A stretch of 64,000 nucleotides of DNA from Pseudomonadota bacterium (GCA_021794275.1 JAJYRD010000060.1:72329-136328), one strand, 5' to 3'; positions 16,411 through 26,726 are shown, counted from the stretch's first letter. Program-made: numbers and translations. The notes: generated by a model from the letters alone, not told the origin.

Positions 16411-19010
16411 GCGCTGCGCGCCGCCTGTCCCTCCGGTTGGGGCTTGCGGGCCTCGAAAACAAAGCTCCCATCACGGACCCTGACCTCGATGAGTTCCCCG
16501 GGGCCGAAGCGTCCCTTCAGAATCTCCTGCGCGAGAGGGTTCTCGAGGTACTGCTGCACCGCCCGCTTCAGGGGCCGCGCGCCGAAGACGGGGTCGAATC
16601 CCGCCTCGGCGAGCCGGTCCACCGCCTCATCGGACAGTACGAGACCGAGATCACGCGAACGCAACCGGTCCACAAGGTTACCGAGCTGGATGGTCGTGAT
16701 GCGCCGTAGATCCTCGCGACCCAGGGGATGGAATACCACGATGTCATCCACGCGGTTTATAAACTCCGGTCTAAAGTGCTGCCCGACGATCTCCATCACA
16801 GCACCTTTCATCCGCACATAGTTATCTTCCTCGGCCAGTTCTTGGATAACCTGCGAGCCCAGATTGGATGTCATAACGACAATGGTGTTGCGGAAATCCA
16901 CGGTGCGGCCTTGCCCGTCGGTCAGGCGCCCGTCGTCCAGCACCTGTAAAAGGACATTGAAGACGTCGGGATGGGCCTTCTCCACCTCATCCAAAAGCAC
17001 GACCGAGTAGGGGCGACGCCGCACCGCCTCGGTGAGATACCCGCCCTGCTCATAGCCCACGTACCCGGGAGGTGCTCCGATGAGGCGCGCCACGGCATGC
17101 TTCTCCATGAACTCCGACATATCGATGCGCACCATGGCATCATCGGCATCGAACAGGAAGGACGCGAGGGCCCGGCACAACTCGGTCTTGCCGACGCCGG
17201 TGGGGCCCAAGAACAAGAACGACCCGTTCGGGCGGTTCGGATCGGAGAGGCCGGCGCGCGAGCGGCGTATGGCATTGGCTACCGCGGTCACGGCTTCGCG
17301 CTGACCCACCACACGCCTATGGAGTTCATCTTCCATGCGCAGGAGCTTCTCCCGTTCTCCCTCCATCATCCGGGAGACCGGGATGCCGGTCGAGCGCGAC
17401 ACGACCTCCGCGATCTCCTCCTCACCCACCTCCTTACGCAAAAGCTTGGTCCGCACTGGCTTGCCACGCGAGGCCAGCTGCTGCTCGAGTTCCGGTATGC
17501 GCCCGTACTGGAGTTCCGACATGCGCGCGAAATCGCTGGCGCGCCGCGCGGTCTCCATCTCGACGCGGGCCCGATCCAGCTCTTCCTTGATGTGCTGCTC
17601 CCCTTGCAGGGCGGCCTTTTCGGAGCGCCAGACCTCTTCGAGATCCGCGTACTCGCGCTCGAGCCGCCCGATCTCCTCTTTGAGCGCAGCCAAACGCTTG
17701 CGCGAGGCCTCATCGGTCTCCTTTTGCAGCGCCACCTCCTCGATCTTGAGCTGGATCAAGCGCCGATCCAGACGGTCCATGGACTCGGGACGGGAATCGA
17801 TCTCCATGCGGATGCGAGCCGCGGCCTCGTCGACCAGATCGATCGCCTTGTCCGGCAACTGCCGGTCCGCGATATAGCGGTGCGAGAGGGTGGCGGCCGC
17901 CACGAGCGCCGGGTCCGAGATGTCGACCCCATGGTGCACCTCGTATTTCTCCTTCAAACCCCTCAAGATCGCGATGGTATCCTCGACCGAAGGCTCGTCC
18001 ACCAGGACCTTCTGGAAGCGCCGCTCAAGCGCCGCATCCTTTTCTATGTACTGGCGATACTCATCCAGGGTCGTAGCACCGATGGCATGGAGCTCGCCGC
18101 GCGCAAGTGCCGGCTTCAACATGTTCCCCGCGTCCATCGCCCCCTCGGCCTTGCCCGCACCAACCATGGTATGGATCTCGTCGATAAAGAGGATGACACG
18201 CCCCTCCTGTTTGCCGAGATCATTCAAGACCGCCTTGAGTCGTTCCTCGAACTCCCCACGGAACTTTGCCCCGGCAATGAGCGCGCCTAGATCCAAGGCA
18301 AGAAGTCGGCGGCCTCGCAGACCCTCAGGCACCTCACCGTTCACTATGCGCTGAGCAAGCCCCTCGACGATGGCGGTCTTGCCGACGCCCGGTTCGCCGA
18401 TCAACACCGGATTATTCTTGGTGCGCCTTTGCAGAACCTGCACCGCCCGACGGATTTCGTCATCGCGCCCGATGACCGGATCGAGCTTGCCTTGGGCCGC
18501 CCGCTCCGTGAGATCCACCGTGTAGCGGTCGAGCGCGCCGCGCTGCTGTTCGGCATTCTGATCCGCCACCTTGCCGCCACCGCGCCATTCCTCTATGGCC
18601 TGCTCGAGGGCCGGGCGGGACGCCCCCACGTCGCGCAAAAGCTGACCCACGTCACCCTTATCCTCCAGCGCCGCGAGCAAAAAGAGTTCGCTTGCTATGT
18701 ACTGATCACCACGCTTCTGGGCGTACTTGTCGGTGACGTTCAAGAGCCGCGACAGGTCGTTTCCGATGAGCACCTCGCCTTCCGAGCCTTCGACGGTCGG
18801 GAGCCGGTCGAGAAGACCATCCAGGCGCGTGCGCAAGGCATCCACGGCGACCCCGGCTTTCGCGAGCAAGGGGCGCACCCCGCCTTCCTGATCGAGCAGG
18901 GCTGCGAGAAGATGGGCAGGCTCGATGAATTGGTGGTCCCGGCCGACCGCCAGGGACTGAGCCTCGGCCAGCGCCTGTTGAAACCGGTTGGTAAGTTTAT
19001 CCATCCTCAT
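16407..19010 (-). CDS. clpB: ClpB disaggregase (Hsp100)
   Basis: ATP-driven disaggregase that works with DnaK to rescue aggregated proteins. It has 867 residues. Parts in order: N-domain repeats (residues 1-150), AAA-1 with Walker [10 protein letters not shown] near 205 and DEIH Walker B, the long coiled-coil middle domain (about 410-525, Glu/Arg-rich), AAA-2 with GPTGVGKTE near 605, and a C-terminal domain. The middle domain distinguishes it from ClpA, also in this window. A sigma-32-type promoter lies directly upstream. ClpB lies 6 kb from rluD-pgeF, with which it is adjacent in E. coli. Confidence 0.98.
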   Translation of the reverse strand: MRMDKLTNRFQQALAEAQSLAVGRDHQFIEPAHLLAALLDQEGGVRPLLAKAGVAVDALRTRLDGLLDRLPTVEGSEGEVLIGNDLSRLLNVTDKYAQKRGDQYIASELFLLAALEDKGDVGQLLRDVGASRPALEQAIEEWRGGGKVADQNAEQQRGALDRYTVDLTERAAQGKLDPVIGRDDEIRRAVQVLQRRTKNNPVLIGEPGVGKTAIVEGLAQRIVNGEVPEGLRGRRLLALDLGALIAGAKFRGEFEERLKAVLNDLGKQEGRVILFIDEIHTMVGAGKAEGAMDAGNMLKPALARGELHAIGATTLDEYRQYIEKDAALERRFQKVLVDEPSVEDTIAILRGLKEKYEVHHGVDISDPALVAAATLSHRYIADRQLPDKAIDLVDEAAARIRMEIDSRPESMDRLDRRLIQLKIEEVALQKETDEASRKRLAALKEEIGRLEREYADLEEVWRSEKAALQGEQHIKEELDRARVEMETARRASDFARMSELQYGRIPELEQQLASRGKPVRTKLLRKEVGEEEIAEVVSRSTGIPVSRMMEGEREKLLRMEDELHRRVVGQREAVTAVANAIRRSRAGLSDPNRPNGSFLFLGPTGVGKTELCRALASFLFDADDAMVRIDMSEFMEKHAVARLIGAPPGYVGYEQGGYLTEAVRRRPYSVVLLDEVEKAHPDVFNVLLQVLDDGRLTDGQGRTVDFRNTIVVMTSNLGSQVIQELAEEDNYVRMKGAVMEIVGQHFRPEFINRVDDIVVFHPLGREDLRRITTIQLGNLVDRLRSRDLGLVLSDEAVDRLAEAGFDPVFGARPLKRAVQQYLENPLAQEILKGRFGPGELIEVRVRDGSFVFEARKPQPEGQAARSA

Positions 19011-19041
19011 TACCGCGACCCTCTCTTGATGCTCGCCTAGG

Positions 19042-19070
19042 AAATGGGGGGTCCCTGAGGAAGTTTCAAG
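19042..19070 (-). promoter_or_regulatory. Sigma-32 (heat-shock) promoter of clpB
   Basis: On the minus strand, CTTGAAA (19064-19070) and CCCCATTT (19042-19049) are 14 bp apart, matching the RpoH consensus (CTTGAAA, 13-15 bp, CCCCATNT) at all or nearly all positions. The predicted start is about 25 nt before the clpB ATG at 19010. This is the clearest stress promoter in the window. Confidence 0.88.
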
Positions 19071-19126
19071 CGGCGCGCCCGCGCGCCCCTCGGCACACGA
19101 CCCGACGAGACGTACAGGAGGCGGCC

Positions 19127-19750
19127 CTAGGAGGCGCGGCCGAGACCCGGCAACAGGGCCGTGAGGCCCACCGCCATAAACTGCACGGCCATCGCCGCGA
19201 GGATGAGCCCCATGACGCGCGTGGCGATATTGAGGCCCGCAGTCCCGAGCCGCACACCTATGGGCTCGGCCAGACGGAGCACAAGCCAGACCAGGCCTCC
19301 CACGACCAGAATGCCCGCGCTCAAGCCGAACTCCGGACCAAGACCATGCGCCTTCTGGGCGTCAACGATGACGAGACTGATGGCCCCGGGTCCGGCGAGC
19401 AGAGGGATCGCCAGGGGAACCACAGCGATATCTTCTTTGGACTCGGCCTCCGCGTCCTCCTCACGCGTATGGCGGGCGGGCGTGGATTTAGCATGGAACA
19501 TGGCAATGGCGATCAAGAGGACCAGCAGGCCGCCTGCAATGCGAAATGCTGGCACACCGATACCGAAGAGCTCGAGCAGCCGGTGCCCGGACCACACGGC
19601 GACCAAGAGGATCGCCGCCACCGCCGAGGCGGTCTTGGCGGCGATGCGCCGCATATCCTCCCGTGATCGACCGGCGGTGAGCGACAGAAAGAGCGGGATC
19701 GCGCCCAAGGGATTCAAGATGGCGAACACGCCTACCAGGTCTTTGATCAC
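19127..19750 (-). CDS. MarC-family integral membrane protein
   Basis: A 207-residue protein with about six membrane segments. [16 protein letters not shown] near the N-terminus and [13 protein letters not shown] in the middle are the two hallmark repeats of the MarC/YchE (UPF0056) family. [19 protein letters not shown] closes the protein. The function is unproven; MarC was once linked to multiple antibiotic resistance, later withdrawn. The start is GTG with GGGGGCG upstream. It sits between clpB and egtD on the same strand, with 61 bp to egtD. Confidence 0.88.
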   Translation of the reverse strand: MIKDLVGVFAILNPLGAIPLFLSLTAGRSREDMRRIAAKTASAVAAILLVAVWSGHRLLELFGIGVPAFRIAGGLLVLLIAIAMFHAKSTPARHTREEDAEAESKEDIAVVPLAIPLLAGPGAISLVIVDAQKAHGLGPEFGLSAGILVVGGLVWLVLRLAEPIGVRLGTAGLNIATRVMGLILAAMAVQFMAVGLTALLPGLGRAS

Positions 19751-19811
19751 AATCGCCCCCCCACGTCATGCCCGGCCCCTTACTGCCCTCTGGCCTGGGC
19801 CTGCGGCCGGT

Positions 19812-20840
19812 TCAGGCGGGTGTGGCGAGCGCGAGCGAAAAATAGCCGTTGTCAGCCTCTTCATGCCGACACCACCGGAAGCCGGCTGCCTCCAAGAGCG
19901 CCCTCATACCCTCCGGCGTGAACTTGCGGCTGATCTCGGTAAGTATAGTTTCACCTTCCGCGAAATGCGTGACAAGGCCGATACGCGACATAGTCACCTC
20001 GTGGGCGTACCGCGCCTGCAAATGCATCTCGATCTGCCCCTCGTCCTCGTTGAAAAAGGCCACGTGGGCGAAACGCCGCTCATCGAAGTCCGCGTCCAGA
20101 CGCGCATTCAGGACCTTGAGCAGATTCATGTTGAATTGTGCCGTATAGCCATCGGCGTCGTTGTACGCGGCATCGAGGACGCCCTTCTCTTTGATGCGAT
20201 CGAAGCCGAGCAAGAGAAAGTCCTCGGGGCGCATGGCGCCGCGCAAGGAGGCAAGGAAGCTCAGTGCCTCGTCATGGTTCAGGTTGCCTATCGTGCCGCC
20301 CAGGAACAGAAAAAGGCGCGGCCCCTCGGAATACGGAAGCGCCGGCAGATCAACCCCGTAGTCGCCCACCAAAAGCTCCATGTCGAGCCAGGCATAGCGC
20401 GCCCGAAGACGGGCCGCCGCCGCGCGCAAGGCCTCGTCGCACACATCGAAAGGTTGATAGCGGACGTAGAGGCCCAGACGTTCGCATGCCGCGAAGAAGT
20501 GATCGGTCTTCTCAGACGACCCGCTGCCGATCTCCACCAGGGTGCCAGGCGCCACCTGATCGAGGATGCCATGCGCGTGGCGCGCAAGCAGCGCCGACTC
20601 CGTGCGTGTCGGATAGTACTCCGCGGTGCCGCAGATGCGCTCGAACAGCAAAGATCCGCGGGCATCGTAAAAGTATTTCGGAGGCAAATGCTTGCGGGGT
20701 CCGGAGAACCCTCGGCGCACGTCCCGGTCGAGCCCCGACGGCCGCGTTGATCCGGGCAGGCGCACGAGCGCGATTCCCGTCTTTCCGCGCGTCCCCGGGC
20801 GGACGCCCAGCCCCTCCACTGATCGCGTATTCTGTTCCAT
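19812..20840 (-). CDS. egtD: L-histidine N-alpha-methyltransferase (ergothioneine synthesis)
   Basis: Trimethylates histidine to hercynine with three SAM, the first step to ergothioneine. It has 342 residues, slightly longer than mycobacterial EgtD through an N-terminal extension of about 30 residues. LPPKYFYDARGSLLFERIC and YYPTRTE are the EgtD-specific N-terminal signature. VEIGSGSSEKT is the SAM loop, LFLFLGGTIGNLN follows, then LLGFDRIKEKGVLDAAYND. The C-terminus ends in an SRKFTPEG region. Start ATG with AGGAGG upstream. It is divergent from egtC-egtB with a 51-bp shared promoter region. Confidence 0.95.
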   Translation of the reverse strand: MEQNTRSVEGLGVRPGTRGKTGIALVRLPGSTRPSGLDRDVRRGFSGPRKHLPPKYFYDARGSLLFERICGTAEYYPTRTESALLARHAHGILDQVAPGTLVEIGSGSSEKTDHFFAACERLGLYVRYQPFDVCDEALRAAAARLRARYAWLDMELLVGDYGVDLPALPYSEGPRLFLFLGGTIGNLNHDEALSFLASLRGAMRPEDFLLLGFDRIKEKGVLDAAYNDADGYTAQFNMNLLKVLNARLDADFDERRFAHVAFFNEDEGQIEMHLQARYAHEVTMSRIGLVTHFAEGETILTEISRKFTPEGMRALLEAAGFRWCRHEEADNGYFSLALATPA

Positions 20841-20891
20841 GGCACCTCCTAGTTATATGACCGAACGCCCCCTTGCAGTAGAATCGGAGGC
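20841..20891. promoter_or_regulatory. 51-bp divergent control region of the egt genes
   Basis: Both flanking genes have strong ribosome sites inside this gap (AGGAGG for egtD, CGGAGG for egtC). TATAAC on the minus strand (about 20853-20858) and TAGAAT on the plus strand (20879-20884) are candidate -10 boxes. Neither has a clear -35, hinting at activator-dependent or overlapping promoters that coordinate both arms. Confidence 0.35.
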
Positions 20892-21665
20892 ATGTGTCGC
20901 CTCGCAGCCTACCTTGGACCATCTATATCGCTGGCGCGGTTTCTGCTCGCGCCCCGGCATGGACTGATCCGGCAATCCTACGCGCCCCGCGAGATGCGCG
21001 AAGGGCACGTCAACGCCGACGGTTACGGCATCGGCTGGCGCGCAGGCGACGGGACGCTCGCGCGCCTGACCTACAGTATCCCGATATGGGCCGATCACAA
21101 CCTGCCAACGCTCGCGCCGCATATTCACGCCCCCTTATGGGTTGCGAACGTCCGAAGCGCCACCGCTGGGCTCGCCAACCACCCGGCCAATACCCAGCCC
21201 TTTTCCGCCGACGGCCTGCTCTTTCTCCACAACGGCTATCTCGCCGATTTTCCGGCGATCCGTGCCCGCATGCGCCGGACCTTGTCGCATGACATCGAGT
21301 GCTCCATCGAAGGCACGACGGATTCGGAATACCTGTTCGCGCTCCTGCGCCAAACCCTCATCGCCGCCGATTTTGATGTCCCAGAGGCCCTGCGCGAGAC
21401 TGCACGGAAACTGTTCGATGAACTTGGAGCGGAACGCGGCCTCCTCAATGTGGCGGTAACCGATGGCGAGCGGATCCATGCCCTTCGCCACGCTGTGGGC
21501 GCCCAATCGCCCACCCTCTATTTCACGACCGACGATGAAGAATACCCGGGCGCTGCCCTGATCGCGTCGGAACCCCTGACGGAGGGGGCGTATTGGCAAA
21601 CAGTTCCGGAGCATCATATCCTCACCGTCGACGGCGATAAACCCGCCCAACTTATATCGTTATAG
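20892..21665 (+). CDS. egtC: Ergothioneine biosynthesis glutamine amidotransferase-fold hydrolase
   Basis: Removes the gamma-glutamyl group from hercynyl-gamma-glutamylcysteine sulfoxide. It has 257 residues and starts MCRLAAYLG, so Cys2 becomes the N-terminal nucleophile of the class II amidotransferase fold. NADGYGIGW, VANVRSAT and FLHNGYLADF are the EgtC/GATase II signatures. The presence of egtC implies a mycobacterial-type route using gamma-glutamylcysteine rather than the cysteine-using fungal type. It lies 4 bp before egtB. Confidence 0.94.
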   Translation: MCRLAAYLGPSISLARFLLAPRHGLIRQSYAPREMREGHVNADGYGIGWRAGDGTLARLTYSIPIWADHNLPTLAPHIHAPLWVANVRSATAGLANHPANTQPFSADGLLFLHNGYLADFPAIRARMRRTLSHDIECSIEGTTDSEYLFALLRQTLIAADFDVPEALRETARKLFDELGAERGLLNVAVTDGERIHALRHAVGAQSPTLYFTTDDEEYPGAALIASEPLTEGAYWQTVPEHHILTVDGDKPAQLISL

Positions 21666-21669
21666 GCTT

Positions 21670-22836
21670 ATGGACGCCTCACTCTACGCTACCCTCCAAG
21701 AAATCCGGTGCGCGGCCCGGACCCTCGTGCAATCGGTCCCGCCGGCCGATCGTCGTCGCATGCACCACAAGGATTTGAGCCCATTGCTTTGGCATCTCGG
21801 ACACATCCTGTACATCGAACAGCAGTGGGTAGGCGAGCGGCTCGCGGGGCTTTCGCACGACAATATGCGCGCACTGCTTTTTCGGCCGGACGGATTGCGC
21901 AAACCCGAGCGCGCTGCGCGTATGCCAGATCTCGACGCCATCGCCCGCGACTGGGCGGATTGGGAGGGACGCTTCCCCGAACTCCTGGCCGCGGCCGAGT
22001 CCGCATACCCGGACCACCCATTGCTTGCCCGCGACTTCATGTTGCACTTTCTGATCCAACACCACGGTCAACATCTGGAAACCATGCGCCAGGCGCTAAC
22101 GGCACGCGCGCTCGATAGGGATACGGGCGAGTTCCGCCCCTCGCAGACCCTCAGGTCCGCGCCCCTGTCGGTTCGCTACCGCGCGTGGACTGGTGGGCAC
22201 AGCCCTATCGGCGACGACGGACCTGATAGCTACGACAATGAGCGCCCGAGCCACGACCTCCCCCTGCCCTCGTTCGCGATCGCCGAGCGCCCGGTCTCGA
22301 ATGCCGCCTACCTGCGGTTCATCGAAGAAGATGGCTATCGGGACGATCGCTACTGGACACATGAAGGGCGCCACTGGCGAGATCATGCGCGTGCGCAGGC
22401 GCCGTGGCATTGGCGTCTTGACGGAACCGGACGCTGGTATGGGGTCGATCATTCGGGTCCTTTCGAATTGGCGTCGGACGCACCGGTCTTTGGCCTTTGT
22501 GCCTACGAGGCGCGCGCCTTCGCGCGCTACGCCCGCGCACGCCTGCCGCACGAAGCGGAATGGGAGGCCGCCATGCGCGCAGGGCTCCTTCTGGACGTGG
22601 GCCGCGCCTGGGAGTGGTGCGAGAACCGCTTCTATCCATACCCCGGATTTCGCCCGTTCCCGTATCGCGGCTACTCCATGCCATGGTTCGACGGGGCACA
22701 TACGACCTTGCGCGGCGCGAGCATCTATAGCGCAAGCGCCACGCGGCGCGCCTCGTTCCGGAATTTCCACGCCGCCGACAAACGCCACATCTTCGCGGGA
22801 GTACGCCTGTGTCATTGCTTGTGCCTCACACACTGA
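21670..22836 (+). CDS. egtB: Iron-dependent sulfoxide synthase of ergothioneine synthesis
   Basis: Joins hercynine to gamma-glutamylcysteine with O2, forming the C-S bond. It has 388 residues. The N-terminal DinB-like domain has the iron ligands: a His in [15 protein letters not shown] near residue 40, and the H-x3-H-x-E motif (HHGQHLE) near 135. The C-terminal formylglycine-generating-enzyme-like (C-type lectin) domain begins near 200 ([15 protein letters not shown]) and includes [14 protein letters not shown] and [14 protein letters not shown]. Shorter than many EgtB proteins. The last 28 bp overlap nadC, giving an unusual Cys-rich tail (CHCLCLTH). Confidence 0.94.
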   Translation: MDASLYATLQEIRCAARTLVQSVPPADRRRMHHKDLSPLLWHLGHILYIEQQWVGERLAGLSHDNMRALLFRPDGLRKPERAARMPDLDAIARDWADWEGRFPELLAAAESAYPDHPLLARDFMLHFLIQHHGQHLETMRQALTARALDRDTGEFRPSQTLRSAPLSVRYRAWTGGHSPIGDDGPDSYDNERPSHDLPLPSFAIAERPVSNAAYLRFIEEDGYRDDRYWTHEGRHWRDHARAQAPWHWRLDGTGRWYGVDHSGPFELASDAPVFGLCAYEARAFARYARARLPHEAEWEAAMRAGLLLDVGRAWEWCENRFYPYPGFRPFPYRGYSMPWFDGAHTTLRGASIYSASATRRASFRNFHAADKRHIFAGVRLCHCLCLTH

Positions 22837-23648
22837 TCGCAAACCAAGTGCGGACCGCCCTCGAGGAGGATGTGGGGTCTGGGGATCTCACGGCACTCCT
22901 CGTGCCCTCGCGCCGTGCGCGTGCCGTCTTGCGCACCCGCGAGGATGGCGTACTCTGCGGTCGCGAATGGTTCGATGAGGTCTTCGCGCAGCTCGACCCT
23001 GCGGTTCGCGTCACATGGCAGACGCAGGATGGCGAGCGTGTGGCGGCGGGCGGCGCTCTCTGTGAGGTCGAAGGTCCAGCGCGGGCCCTGCTGACGGGCG
23101 AACGCACGGCCATCAATTTTCTACAGACCCTGTCGGGCACTGCCACGCTCGCGCGCCGCTACGCGGATGCGGTCGCCCATACACGCGCCCGTGTCCTGGA
23201 CACGAGAAAGACCGTGCCCGGCCTGAGGCTCGCCCAAAAATACGCGGTGCGCTGCGGCGGCTGCGCCAACCATCGCGTCGGCCTCTATGACGGTGTATTG
23301 ATCAAAGAGAACCATATCGCTGCGGCCGGCTCCATTGCCGTGGCCCTGGCCCAGGCCACCGAGCTCGCCGCCGGTCGCATGGTCGAGATCGAGGTCGAGA
23401 CCCTGGACCAGCTGGAGGAGGCGCTTGCAGCCGGGGCCCCGCGCGTGCTCCTCGACAACTTCGCGCCGGCCGATCTACGCCAGGCGGTCGCGCAAACGGC
23501 GGGGCGCGCGCTCCTCGAGGCCTCGGGCGGCATCACGCTTGCGAACGCAAGCCTCTACGCCGAGACCGGCGTCGATTTCCTCTCGGTGGGAGAGCTCACC
23601 AAATCCGTGCGCGCGCTCGACCTCTCCTTGCGGCTTTCCCTGCCCTAG
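22809..23648 (+). CDS. nadC: Nicotinate-nucleotide pyrophosphorylase (carboxylating)
   Basis: Converts quinolinate and PRPP to nicotinate mononucleotide in de novo NAD synthesis. It has 279 residues. [10 protein letters not shown] near the start, [35 protein letters not shown] with substrate-binding Arg/Lys, [31 protein letters not shown] and [10 protein letters not shown] are all family hallmarks. The GTG start at 22809 has GGGAG 7 nt upstream; a second GTG four codons on is possible. The overlap with egtB puts nadC in the egt operon, where I know of no functional link. Confidence 0.97.
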   Translation: MSLLVPHTLIANQVRTALEEDVGSGDLTALLVPSRRARAVLRTREDGVLCGREWFDEVFAQLDPAVRVTWQTQDGERVAAGGALCEVEGPARALLTGERTAINFLQTLSGTATLARRYADAVAHTRARVLDTRKTVPGLRLAQKYAVRCGGCANHRVGLYDGVLIKENHIAAAGSIAVALAQATELAAGRMVEIEVETLDQLEEALAAGAPRVLLDNFAPADLRQAVAQTAGRALLEASGGITLANASLYAETGVDFLSVGELTKSVRALDLSLRLSLP

Positions 23649-24208
23649 GCGTGAGCCGCCTGCGGCCTCGCCAGCGCCTTCTCGATCTGCTCGTTGAAGG
23701 CCGGTATGTCGTCGGGCTTACGGCTCGTGATGAAGCGGCCGTCGACCACCACCGGCTCGTCCGTCCAGCGACCTCCGGCGTTCTTCAAATCCGTCTCGAG
23801 GCTGGGCCAGCTCGTAAGATGCCGGCCCGAGACCAGCCCGGCATTGATCAGGAGCCACGGGCCGTGACAGATGGCGGCAAGCGGATGGCCGGTCTCTGCG
23901 AAACGGCTCACGAACTCGACTGCTTTGCCGCTTAGGCGCAGCTGATCAGGATTGGCGACCCCGCCTGGGAGCACGAGCGCATCATATTCCTCGGGGCGCG
24001 CCTCCTCGACCGCCTTTTCCACCGTAAACTGCGAGCCCGGGGTCAAATGATTAAAGCCCTGCACCTTCTCGCCGCGCTTTTTCGGGGCGATGAGCTCCAC
24101 CGTCGCGCCCCGTTCTTCAAGGTACTTGCGCGGCCTCTCGTACTCGACCTGCTCCACTCCGTCGGTCAAAAGCATGGCCACACGCTTGCCTTGCAGACTT
24201 TTCGCCAT
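23645..24208 (-). CDS. DJ-1/PfpI-family protein
   Basis: A 187-residue type 1 glutamine-amidotransferase-like domain. The nucleophile elbow AICHGPW carries the conserved Cys (about residue 113), with [13 protein letters not shown] before it and [15 protein letters not shown] after it, as in the YhbO/YraA/PfpI subfamily. Such proteins are annotated variously as deglycases or stress-related hydrolases, and the enzymatic role is disputed. Strong ribosome site AAGGAGG. The stop overlaps the nadC stop by 4 bp. Downstream of pgeF on the same strand but 42 bp away. Confidence 0.9.
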   Translation of the reverse strand: MAKSLQGKRVAMLLTDGVEQVEYERPRKYLEERGATVELIAPKKRGEKVQGFNHLTPGSQFTVEKAVEEARPEEYDALVLPGGVANPDQLRLSGKAVEFVSRFAETGHPLAAICHGPWLLINAGLVSGRHLTSWPSLETDLKNAGGRWTDEPVVVDGRFITSRKPDDIPAFNEQIEKALARPQAAHA

Positions 24209-24250
24209 GGTGTCGCCTCCTTAGCCGTTAACCCTCTATGTCAGCGAGTA

Positions 24251-24970
24251 TCACGCGATCCAGGCCAAAGTCGCCATCCGCCCGCAGACCGGTGTCCTGC
24301 GGTAGGAAAAGAGATCGGGATCTGAAAAGGTGCTAAGGCCTCCTCCGTAGACGGCCGCGACCCCGGCGCCCCTTAGTCTAAGGCGCGCGAGCGCATAAAG
24401 ATCGGCGTAATAACGTCCCGATGCGGCCATCGTAAAGGCCGCCCGCGCCTCTTCGCCGAAGGCCTGCCGGACCTCGTCCCCAACCTCATAGTCGGCAGCG
24501 CCTATGGCCGGCCCAAGCCAGGCCACAAGGCGCGACGGTGATACCGGCAGGGCCGCCACCCCCGCCTCGATCACGCCTGCCGCCAGCCCCCGCCAGCCGG
24601 CATGAACGACCGCCACGCAATGCCCCATCAGATCGGCGAGCACGACCGGGAGGCAGTCGGCGGTAAGCACCGCGCAGACGGCGCCCGCGGTCGTGGTAAA
24701 GCTGCCATCGGCCTCAGGCACGCCCGCGAAGGACGCCCCGGCATCGACGATGACGCGCCCATGGACCTGATTCAACCAAAGAGGAGCCCCCTCGATCCCC
24801 GCTTCCCGACAGAGCGCCGCGCGATTGGCGGCCACGTGGCGGGGCTCATCGCCCACGTGACTCGCGAGATTCAAGGAGGCGTACGGGCCCGCGCTCACGC
24901 CGCCCGTGCGCAGGCTTGTGAAGGCCCGCACGCGGAACACGGGCCAGGCAGGGGTGATAATGCGCATCAT
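24251..24970 (-). CDS. pgeF: Peptidoglycan editing factor / YfiH-type laccase-domain protein
   Basis: A 239-residue YfiH-fold protein. TSLRTGGVSAGPYASLNLASHVGD at the N-terminus, NQVHG with a zinc-binding His, LTADCLPVVLAD with Cys, and VHAGWRGLAAGV with His are the family's metal-site residues. E. coli YfiH removes misincorporated L-Ser from peptidoglycan precursors; homologues also act on purine nucleosides. It follows rluD with a 4-bp overlap, the same pairing as in E. coli. Confidence 0.95.
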   Translation of the reverse strand: MMRIITPAWPVFRVRAFTSLRTGGVSAGPYASLNLASHVGDEPRHVAANRAALCREAGIEGAPLWLNQVHGRVIVDAGASFAGVPEADGSFTTTAGAVCAVLTADCLPVVLADLMGHCVAVVHAGWRGLAAGVIEAGVAALPVSPSRLVAWLGPAIGAADYEVGDEVRQAFGEEARAAFTMAASGRYYADLYALARLRLRGAGVAAVYGGGLSTFSDPDLFSYRRTPVCGRMATLAWIA

Positions 24971-25899
24971 GTCCCGAACTCCTTCCGTAAGGCAGCAAGC
25001 GCCTGCGCGAAATCCGCCGGCCGCGGCGCTTCGAATGTCATGAGTTCGCCAGTCTTCGGATGCCGCAGGGACAACCTGCGCGCATGCAGGGCTTGGCGCG
25101 CAAGGATATGCCGGGCGCGACCGCCACCATACGTCTCATCGCCCACAAGCGGGAAACCCAGGTGCGCCATATGCACACGGATCTGATGGGTACGACCGGA
25201 ATGGAGTTTGATCTTGAGAAGACTATAGGCGCCCAGCCGCTCTACGACCGTGAAATCGGAGCGCGCCGGCCGGCCGTCGTCACGCACGCTCATGCGCGTC
25301 CTATGCCGAACGTCGCGTCCGATAGGGGCGTCGACCACGCCCTTCGTGGGCGGGCCCCCAATCACGAGTGCCTCGTATTCACGGCCCATCTCGCGGGTCT
25401 TTAGCTGGCCTATCAGCGACAGACGCGCGAGTTCCGTACGGGCAACAACCAGCACCCCCGAGGTGTCCTTGTCCAAGCGATGCACTATCCCCGAACGCGC
25501 AAGGGGCGCCAATTCCGGCGCATGGTGCAAAAGCGCGTTTTGCAAAGTGCCCTGCGCGCAGCCCGCGCCCGGATGCACGACAAGCCCGACCGGTTTGTCG
25601 ATCACGATCAGCGTATCATCCTCGAAAATCACACAAAGCGGGATGTCCTCCGCGGCAACGTCGGTCGGCGCAGGTTGCGGCAAGTCGAACTGTACCTGCT
25701 CGCCGCCCCGGACCGTAGCCGCGACGCACGCGGGCTTGGCGTCGATCGTGATGTGCCCATCGCGCAGCCAGCCCTGCAGGGTGGTGCGCGAAAATTGCGG
25801 TAGCCGACGCGCAAGCGCCCGATCGAGCCTAAGCCCCTGCTCGGCGCCCGACATCTCCAGGCAAAACTTAAGCTTGTCGTCCAAACCCTTTCCGCTCAC
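24967..25899 (-). CDS. rluD: 23S rRNA pseudouridine synthase D
   Basis: Makes pseudouridines at 23S positions 1911/1915/1917 (E. coli numbering), needed for ribosome assembly. It has 310 residues: an S4-like domain (RLDRALARRLPQFSRTTLQGW) followed by the catalytic domain with HRLDKDTSGVLVVA (catalytic Asp), then REYEALVIG and HSGRTHQIRVHMAHLGFPLVGD. The first start is GTG; an in-frame ATG at codon 16 would also give a complete S4 domain, so the start is uncertain. Divergent from bamD as in E. coli. Confidence 0.95.
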   Translation of the reverse strand: MSGKGLDDKLKFCLEMSGAEQGLRLDRALARRLPQFSRTTLQGWLRDGHITIDAKPACVAATVRGGEQVQFDLPQPAPTDVAAEDIPLCVIFEDDTLIVIDKPVGLVVHPGAGCAQGTLQNALLHHAPELAPLARSGIVHRLDKDTSGVLVVARTELARLSLIGQLKTREMGREYEALVIGGPPTKGVVDAPIGRDVRHRTRMSVRDDGRPARSDFTVVERLGAYSLLKIKLHSGRTHQIRVHMAHLGFPLVGDETYGGGRARHILARQALHARRLSLRHPKTGELMTFEAPRPADFAQALAALRKEFGT

Positions 25900-25943
25900 G
25901 CCAAATCCGGTTAAGCTTGCATCGGCATATCAGAGAGGTAGGC

Positions 25944-26726
25944 ATGCGTCCCCTGTCCCGCGTTTTTCTCGTTTTCGCCCTTGCGGGCCTCACGGCCTGC
26001 GGCCGCGACCATCATAAGACCCATCACTGGCCGGCCCAGCGATTCTACGCCAGCGCGGTAAGCTCCCTCAAAGCCGGAAATTATCGCCATGCGGTGCGCC
26101 TGCTCGAGGAGCTCGAGGCAAGCTACCCCTACGGGCGCTACGCGGCTCAAGCCGAAATCGTCGTGGCCTACGCCTATTACAAATCCGGCGAATCGGACGC
26201 CGCCATCGCGGCCACCAAACGGTTCATACGCCTCCACCCGACCGACCCTCGGGTCGCCTATGCCTACTATCTCCAGGGGCTCGTCGACTTCAATAAACAT
26301 AGAAGCATCATAGAACGCGCCTTCGGCGTAAACCAGCTACGGGGTCGTGATACGACTGCGCTGCGCGCGGCACTCAGGGCGTTCGAAACGGTCGTAAAGA
26401 AATACCCACACAGCCAGTATGCCGCCGACGCCGCGGAAAGGGCGAACTATCTCACCGACATGCTCGCCCGCAACAGCATTGCCGTGGCCCGCTACTACTA
26501 CATCCATGGCGCCTATGTCGCGACTGCCGACCGCTGCAAGCGCGTGATCGAGCACTACCCCAGGACCCCGGCAGTCGCGGACGCCCTGGGGCTCATGGCC
26601 ATGGCCTACGAGCGCATGGGTATGGTTCATTTGAGCCGCGACACGGCACGCATCCTGGCGCGCAACTTCCCCTCGAGCCCTTACCTAAAGCGCCTGCGGC
26701 ACGCTCACGTCCTCGGCGGCTCGTAG
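25944..26726 (+). CDS. bamD: Outer membrane assembly lipoprotein BamD
   Basis: Essential TPR lipoprotein of the BAM complex inserting beta-barrel proteins into the outer membrane. It has 260 residues. MRPLSRVFLVFALAGLTAC is a lipoprotein signal peptide with lipidated Cys19. Then come five TPR-like repeats, including AEIVVAYAYYKSGESDAAI, HPTDPRVAYAYYLQGL and YVATADRCKRVIEHYPRTP. AGAGGTAGG precedes the ATG. The 3' end overlaps the converging nadE by 22 bp. Confidence 0.96.
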   Translation: MRPLSRVFLVFALAGLTACGRDHHKTHHWPAQRFYASAVSSLKAGNYRHAVRLLEELEASYPYGRYAAQAEIVVAYAYYKSGESDAAIAATKRFIRLHPTDPRVAYAYYLQGLVDFNKHRSIIERAFGVNQLRGRDTTALRAALRAFETVVKKYPHSQYAADAAERANYLTDMLARNSIAVARYYYIHGAYVATADRCKRVIEHYPRTPAVADALGLMAMAYERMGMVHLSRDTARILARNFPSSPYLKRLRHAHVLGGS

